Source: an uncultured Dyadobacter sp. (GTDB taxonomy: Bacteria > Bacteroidota > Bacteroidia > Cytophagales > Spirosomataceae). Taken from it: a stretch of 64,000 nt of DNA. The notes under the pieces were generated by a model. The model worked only from the letters and a program-made list of their open reading frames with translations. It did no database searches and had not been told where the DNA came from. The stretch lies in assembly GCF_946482605.1 (NCBI RefSeq), contig NZ_CAMLSE010000004.1, positions 124,001-188,000 on the forward strand. The letters are read 5' to 3'. Positions 59,268 through 64,000 of this stretch are shown in pieces; the stretch's first letter is position 1; each line of letters begins with the position of its first letter. A program made the translations under genes and the position numbers.

Positions 59268-62237
59268 ATGAAATCTTTCAAGAAATGGAATGATGTCGCA
59301 GCCTGGGCTGTTTTCGCCATCGCGCTGGGCACTTATGTGCTCACCATGGAGCAGACGGCCAGCTTCTGGGACTGCGGCGAATTTATCGCCTGCGCCTTTA
59401 AATTACAGGTACCGCACCCGCCCGGTGCCCCTTTGTTCCTGCTGATCGGACGATTGTTTTCGATGCTCGCGCTGGGAGACGTCACCCGGGTAGCCTATTG
59501 GGTCAACCTGGTTTCCGTGCTAAGCAGCGCCTTTACCGTATTTTTTCTGTTCAAAACCATCATTCTGCTTGCGCAGAAGCTGGTTGGGGAGCCTGAGGAC
59601 GGAGAGGGCAGCAGCCATGCGTGGCTTGTGACAGGGGCGGCCATCGTGGGCGCTCTTTCCTATGCCTGGTCCGACTCGTTCTGGTTTTCGGCGGTCGAAG
59701 CCGAGGTTTATGGATTGTCGTCATTTTTCACCGCCATCGTGATCTGGGCGGTTTTTAAATGGGAGCGTATCGAAGATCCCGCCGCGGCAAACCGGTGGCT
59801 TATCCTGATCGCGTACCTGGTAGGGCTATCGATCGGCGTTCACTTGCTCAATCTGGTGACGATTCCAGCACTTTCACTGGTTTATTATTTCAAAAGGTAT
59901 CCCAAACCAGGTGTCTGGGGCGCGTCGGTCGCATTGCTGTGTGGACTGCTGATCCTGGCTGTCATCAATGCGGGCATCATCCCCGGCCTCCCCGAACTGG
60001 CGGGTAAATTCGAGATATTCTTCGTCAACTCGCTCGGACTTCCTTACAACACGGGCATTGCCTTCTTTATCGTGATCTTCCTCGGCGGGCTGGTGTGGTG
60101 CATCCGGTATTCGCATCGCACCAACAGGGTCCTGCTCAACACCGGGCTGCTGTCCCTTGCATTTATTCTGGTAGGCTATGCTTCCTATGCATTGGTACTG
60201 GTCCGATCAGGCTACAACACGCCGATCAATGAAAACAATCCCAGCGACGTATTGCGGTTTGTTTATTATCTGAAGCGGGAGCAATATGAGAGCCGGCCCT
60301 TGCTTTTCGGCCCATCCTTTGTATCGCGGCCTGTCAGCCAGAAGCGGGGGGCGCCCGTTTACACTAAAAAGGATGGCAAGTATGTATTGACCGATTATAA
60401 GCCTGTTTATGAATACGAACCGGGCAGCAGCATGCTGTTGCCGCGGATGTACAGCTCGCAACCCGGGCACCCGAGGCTGTACCAGCAGATGACCGGCCTG
60501 GCTGAAGGGGAGAAGCCGAGCCTGCGTCACAATCTGACCTACCTGTTTTCACACCAGTTCGGGCATATGTACTGGCGCTATTTTCTTTGGAATTTCGCGG
60601 GCCGGGAAAGTGATCACGAGGGCGCGGGGACGCTGCTTCCCTGGCATGCAGCTTCTTCCTATCCCAAAAGTATTGCCTCCAACCGGGGCCACAACAACTT
60701 CCTCATGTTGCCCTTCCTGCTGGGGATAGCCGGTGTCGTGTTCATGTACTATCGCCGCCGCAAAGACCTGCTCGTACTGGGGCTGCTTTTTGCATTGACC
60801 GGCGTTGCGTTGGTTTTTTACCTGAATTCTCCCCCGAGCGAGCCCCGCGAACGGGACTATATTTACGTGGGATCCTTTTACATCTTTTGCATGTGGATCG
60901 GATTCGGGGTGATGGCAGTGGCCGGTTTACTGCAAAAAGTGGTGCGGAGACCTGCCTGGCGGGCCGGTGTTGCAGGCGCATTGAGCCTTTCGGTTCCGGT
61001 GGTAATGGTGGCCCGGGGCTGGGACAGTCACGACCGTTCCAACCGGTACCACTCGGTTGATTTTGCCCGCAACCTGCTCAGTTCCTGTGCACCCAATGCA
61101 ATTCTCTTCACCGGTGGAGACAATGACACTTTTCCGCTGTGGTATGTGCAAGAAGTGGAAGGGTTCCGCACGGACGTGCGCGTGTGCGTGCAAACATTCC
61201 TGGGGGCCGACTGGTATATCGAGCAACTGAAAAGAAAGATCAACCAATCCGAGGCGGTGCCACTATCACTCGATTCCAACCACTACCAGCTGGGCAAAAA
61301 CGAGTACCTGCCGTTTTACGAGATACCAGCTGTGAAAAGCGGCATTAACCTGAAAGAATATCTCGAACTGATCGGGCAGGACAATAAGGCGATCCAGGTG
61401 CCGCTGACCAGCGGTGATATGACATCCATTCTACCCTCAGCCACATTGTTTCTGCCGGTCGATACGCGGGAGGTGAAGGATATGAAGATCGTCAAGGGTG
61501 ACCTGGTTTCGTACCTGGCTGATTCCATGAGCTGGAAAATAGGGGAGACGGATCTCCTAAAAGGGGATCTGGTAATGCTCGACATTATCGCGAGTAACAA
61601 CTGGAAGCGCCCGGTTTACTTTTCATCGACCATGGGCGCTTCGCACAACCTCGGTTTACAGGAATACCTCCAACTTGAAGGTTATGCCTACCGGCTGTTA
61701 CCTGTGCGTGTGCCGGGCGCGTCGGACGGTTATGTCAATTCGGATGTGATGTACAATAACATGATGACCAAAATGTCGTGGCGCGAAACGAACAACCCGA
61801 AGGTGTATTATGACGATACTTACCGCGGAGCCCCGGTGTTTACAGCGCGATTGTCCTTCCTGCGTCTCGCGCAACAGCTCATTGCTGAAAACCGCATCGA
61901 CAAGGCCAGGAAAGTGGTCGATAAGGCCATGGCTGTGATGCCGGACGATACGATTCCCTTCGACCAGGTATCGGTGGGGTTTGTGGGGGCTTTGTTTGAC
62001 GTTGGTGAGAAACAGAAGGCGCTGGATTCGGCCCGGACAATGGCCATGCGTTCGGATGAGAATCTTTCGTGGGTGAAAGAGAAGGACGGCGAGCGGAACC
62101 GGGATGTGAATGCAGATCTCTTTATACTGCAAAGCATTGTCCAGGAATGCCGCAGGGCGAAGCAGGACCGGGAGGCCGACCGGTTCGAAGCGATTTTCAG
62201 GAAGCACCTGACGGCTTTCAACATGTACAGCCGTTAA
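59268..62237 (+). CDS. DUF2723 membrane protein (glycosyltransferase-like)
   Basis: A 989-residue protein. The N-terminal half is a multi-TM DUF2723 domain with the family start (YVLTMEQTASFWDCGEFIACAFKLQVPHPPGAPLFLLIGRLFSML) resembling protein O-mannosyltransferases and other GT-C enzymes, including acidic residues of the first loop (DCGE). A soluble part follows, with TGGDNDTFPLWYVQEVEGFRTDVRV and a TPR-like C-terminal end. Proteins of this family are involved in O-glycosylation in Bacteroidota, as known for related enzymes. No other glycosylation genes are adjacent. Confidence 0.88.
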   Translation: MKSFKKWNDVAAWAVFAIALGTYVLTMEQTASFWDCGEFIACAFKLQVPHPPGAPLFLLIGRLFSMLALGDVTRVAYWVNLVSVLSSAFTVFFLFKTIILLAQKLVGEPEDGEGSSHAWLVTGAAIVGALSYAWSDSFWFSAVEAEVYGLSSFFTAIVIWAVFKWERIEDPAAANRWLILIAYLVGLSIGVHLLNLVTIPALSLVYYFKRYPKPGVWGASVALLCGLLILAVINAGIIPGLPELAGKFEIFFVNSLGLPYNTGIAFFIVIFLGGLVWCIRYSHRTNRVLLNTGLLSLAFILVGYASYALVLVRSGYNTPINENNPSDVLRFVYYLKREQYESRPLLFGPSFVSRPVSQKRGAPVYTKKDGKYVLTDYKPVYEYEPGSSMLLPRMYSSQPGHPRLYQQMTGLAEGEKPSLRHNLTYLFSHQFGHMYWRYFLWNFAGRESDHEGAGTLLPWHAASSYPKSIASNRGHNNFLMLPFLLGIAGVVFMYYRRRKDLLVLGLLFALTGVALVFYLNSPPSEPRERDYIYVGSFYIFCMWIGFGVMAVAGLLQKVVRRPAWRAGVAGALSLSVPVVMVARGWDSHDRSNRYHSVDFARNLLSSCAPNAILFTGGDNDTFPLWYVQEVEGFRTDVRVCVQTFLGADWYIEQLKRKINQSEAVPLSLDSNHYQLGKNEYLPFYEIPAVKSGINLKEYLELIGQDNKAIQVPLTSGDMTSILPSATLFLPVDTREVKDMKIVKGDLVSYLADSMSWKIGETDLLKGDLVMLDIIASNNWKRPVYFSSTMGASHNLGLQEYLQLEGYAYRLLPVRVPGASDGYVNSDVMYNNMMTKMSWRETNNPKVYYDDTYRGAPVFTARLSFLRLAQQLIAENRIDKARKVVDKAMAVMPDDTIPFDQVSVGFVGALFDVGEKQKALDSARTMAMRSDENLSWVKEKDGERNRDVNADLFILQSIVQECRRAKQDREADRFEAIFRKHLTAFNMYSR

Positions 62238-62291
62238 GGATTGCCGGGCAAGGTTTTTGATCCGCCCGGAGCTAAACAACAGAAAGCAATC

Positions 62292-62471
62292 ATGGATCAG
62301 AACACCTTGCCCGGGAATGGAACACTGGTGCGCTTCCGGCGCATCGACGATGAGGAATGGAGAGACGGAGAATACGACGCAGAGAATAAATTGTTCATTG
62401 AAATTTATTCGACAGAGTTAATAACACATAATTGGACAGATATTCGCTTTTGGGAGCCATTAGAGCCTTAA
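62292..62471 (+). CDS. Small hypothetical protein, 59 residues
   Basis: MDQNTLPGNGTLVRFRRIDDEEWRDGEYDAENKLFIEIYSTELITHNWTDIRFWEPLEP; abbreviated, its centre is VRFRRIDDEEWRDGEYD and its end IRFWEPLEP. The pattern of strands and aromatic residues suggests a small SH3-like beta-barrel. It follows the DUF2723 gene by 54 bp on the same strand and may be co-transcribed. I do not recognise a named family. Confidence 0.55.
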   Translation: MDQNTLPGNGTLVRFRRIDDEEWRDGEYDAENKLFIEIYSTELITHNWTDIRFWEPLEP

Positions 62472-62552
62472 TGGGATAGTTTTAGCATGCATTGTAGTGA
62501 TAGGAAGCCGCCTTTGATAAATAAAATCCCTAATATTTATATTACGAGATGA

Positions 62553-62616
62553 TTAACTTTTATATTTATTCTGTAAATAAAGTTCTACGAATAAATTCGA
62601 TTTTTATAAAAGTTAA
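62553..62616 (+). promoter_or_regulatory. 12-bp inverted repeat in the leader of the CotH gene
   Basis: TTAACTTTTATA at 62553-62564 and its exact complement TATAAAAGTTAA at 62605-62616 with a 40-base gap, ending 14 bp before the start codon. It may fold in the transcript near the ribosome-binding region or be a spaced operator. Confidence 0.4.
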
Positions 62617-62630
62617 TGTCAATTTCGTTT

Positions 62631-64000
62631 ATGGCTCAAAAGTTACTATTCTACACAGCCCGCTGGGTTTCGTTGATGCTGGCATTGATCAGCAGTTTTC
62701 AGGTATTTTCTCAAACCTCCATTACCTCCAATCTGCCCATTGTGGTGATCAATACCAATGGCGGCGTCATCCAGAATGACGACAAAATCCCGGCCACATT
62801 TGGCATCACTGCGGCCAATGGAGGTGGTATGCACAGCTTCGACATCAATTCGGGCAGCAATAGTTTTCAATACCAGGGGAATATCGGGATCGAGATCCGG
62901 GGAAACACCTCCATTTATTGGGACAAAAAATCATACAGCGTCGAATTGACGAATGCACCCAACGGGTCCAGTGTGGATGCCTCCCTTTTGGGAATGCCCG
63001 CGGAGTCGGATTGGGTTCTGAATGCCTGCTATGGTGACAAGTCCTTCATACGCGACGTGTTTGCGCATGAAATGTACACCCGCACCGGCCGCTACTCGCC
63101 GCGCACACGTTATGTGGAGGTATATCTGCAGGAAATCGGGGGAATGACCTATCGTGGCGTGTACATCCTGATGGAAAAGGTGAAGAGAGGCGGCAATCGC
63201 ATTAATATCAAGAAATTAACCGAAACTGATACGGACCCGCTCAAAATTTCGGGAGGATATCTCTTGCAGATCGGAGAGGATGAGGACCTGAAATGGACTT
63301 CCGGATTCGCACCCAACGATGCACCTGCACAGCCGAAGCCGATCTTCCACGTAGAGTATCCGAAGCTGCACAATTACACCAATATCCCGAACCGCGACCT
63401 GCAATTTAATTACATCAAGGGCAAGATCGACCAGTTTGAGCAGGTGCTGAGCGGTTCCGGTTTCAAGGACCCTGCGACGGGCTACCGGCCTTTGCTCGAT
63501 GAGGACGCGATGATCGATTACCTTTTACTGGAAGAAATCACCAAAAATTCCGACAACTGGAGAGCCAGTACTTTCCTCTACAAAAACCGGGACGACGAAG
63601 GTGGGGAAATCGTGATGGGCGCTCCCTGGGACTTTGACAAGTCTATGGGTAATCAGCAATGGTGCTACGAGCAATCGGTGCTGCCCACGGGAACCTGGGC
63701 CTGGCAGTTCAATATCTATTGCGCCAGCCGCCCCCCTTTGACGGTTTTTTGGCCATCGCGGCTGCTCACAGACTGTTATTTCAAAAACAAACTGATCGCC
63801 CGTTACCAGCAGTTGCGGCAGGGCGTCTGGAGCAACCAGTCCGTGTCGGATTTGATTGATCAGAAGCAGGCGGAACTGACTGCCCAGAATGCCATGCAGC
63901 GCAATTTTACGAAATGGAACATTCTGGAAGTAGGTGTGATGTTTAATGAGCATTACGCGCTGCCGGGAAATACCTATGCCAAAGAAGTACAATACCTCAA
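62631..64000 (+). CDS. CotH kinase family protein, 3' end outside the window
   Basis: An exported protein, open to the last base of the window (456 codons visible). The signal peptide is MAQKLLFYTARWVSLMLALI followed by a SQVFSQ-type site. The CotH kinase fold is recognisable from GNIGIEIRGNTSIYWDKKSY, DWVLNACYGDKSFIRDVFAHEMY, YRGVYILMEKVKRGGNRINI and VMGAPWDFDKSMGN, the last two regions carrying the Lys and the metal-binding Asp of the kinase-like site. CotH-like proteins phosphorylate other proteins in spore coats; in Bacteroidota they are secreted or surface proteins, often with a C-terminal sorting domain, which would lie beyond the window. Confidence 0.88.
   Translation, partial: MAQKLLFYTARWVSLMLALISSFQVFSQTSITSNLPIVVINTNGGVIQNDDKIPATFGITAANGGGMHSFDINSGSNSFQYQGNIGIEIRGNTSIYWDKKSYSVELTNAPNGSSVDASLLGMPAESDWVLNACYGDKSFIRDVFAHEMYTRTGRYSPRTRYVEVYLQEIGGMTYRGVYILMEKVKRGGNRINIKKLTETDTDPLKISGGYLLQIGEDEDLKWTSGFAPNDAPAQPKPIFHVEYPKLHNYTNIPNRDLQFNYIKGKIDQFEQVLSGSGFKDPATGYRPLLDEDAMIDYLLLEEITKNSDNWRASTFLYKNRDDEGGEIVMGAPWDFDKSMGNQQWCYEQSVLPTGTWAWQFNIYCASRPPLTVFWPSRLLTDCYFKNKLIARYQQLRQGVWSNQSVSDLIDQKQAELTAQNAMQRNFTKWNILEVGVMFNEHYALPGNTYAKEVQYL

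Noticed and set aside
1..64000. tRNA, rRNA, transposase, integrase or prophage genes
   Set aside because: I found no cloverleaf-like sequences and no protein with such domains; the repeats are the only signs of mobile DNA.

Overview
The window reads as the chromosome of a Bacteroidota bacterium of the order Cytophagales, most likely Dyadobacter or a close relative (Spirosomataceae). The reasons are a moderate GC content, a C-terminal type IX secretion signal on a family 9 glycosidase, a CusA pump fused to its TolC-like outer-membrane channel, FtsX-type permeases with a cytoplasmic prefix domain, a DUF1501/DUF1800 pair, two DUF4097 proteins downstream of an ECF sigma factor, and promoters of the Bacteroidota type (TTTG, about 19-21 bp, TAnnTTTG). 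No tRNA, rRNA, CRISPR array, transposase or prophage gene was seen. The species assignment is inference.

Layout. 1-2.7 kb: the 3' part of a MetE-like methyltransferase, a carboxymuconolactone decarboxylase-family protein and two small exported proteins. 2.7-8.8 kb: a heavy-metal efflux operon (DUF6660-like protein, CusA-TolC fusion, adaptor). 8.9-12.2 kb: a GlxA-type regulator, then a TetR repressor and a 14-TM drug exporter with three matching palindromic operators. 12.3-17.2 kb: phenylalanine/tyrosine degradation (hmgA, hppD, phhA, fahA). 17.3-20 kb: a secreted GH9 cellulase-like enzyme with a clear promoter and terminator. 20-24.1 kb: an AraC regulator divergent from a PhyH dioxygenase, a sugar porter and a sugar-phosphate isomerase-like protein. 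24.1-25.5 kb: an exported intradiol-dioxygenase-like protein and a stand-alone receiver domain.

25.6-40.3 kb is the most unusual part. Two consecutive TldD/TldE protease pairs, both TldD with Tat-like signal peptides, are followed on the same strand by DUF4159, a MoxR AAA ATPase, a DUF58 protein, a BatA-like membrane protein, a large 2-TM protein with a His-rich linker and a three-TM protein. Three of these genes appear to start with TTG. I read this as one functional system of unknown purpose, perhaps a chaperone/protease machine of the cell envelope.

40.3-50 kb: a TPR protein, a PadR-permease-permease operon, and an ECF sigma / HEAT-repeat anti-sigma / DUF4097 / DUF4097 group with a recognisable autoregulatory ECF promoter. 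50-53.3 kb: DUF1501 and DUF1800. 53.5-56.6 kb: a histidine kinase and a LuxR-type response regulator whose upstream regions share an identical spaced dyad, followed by an unlisted 41-residue membrane peptide. 56.6-64 kb: another FtsX-like permease, a DUF2723 membrane glycosyltransferase-like protein, a 59-residue protein and the start of a CotH-family protein that runs off the window.

Four intergenic regions between co-directional genes carry a modular 8-bp repeat (GAATGAnT after the upstream stop codon, the reverse complement before the downstream start). Two of them also enclose a second dispersed repeat. These are the main non-coding novelty of the window.
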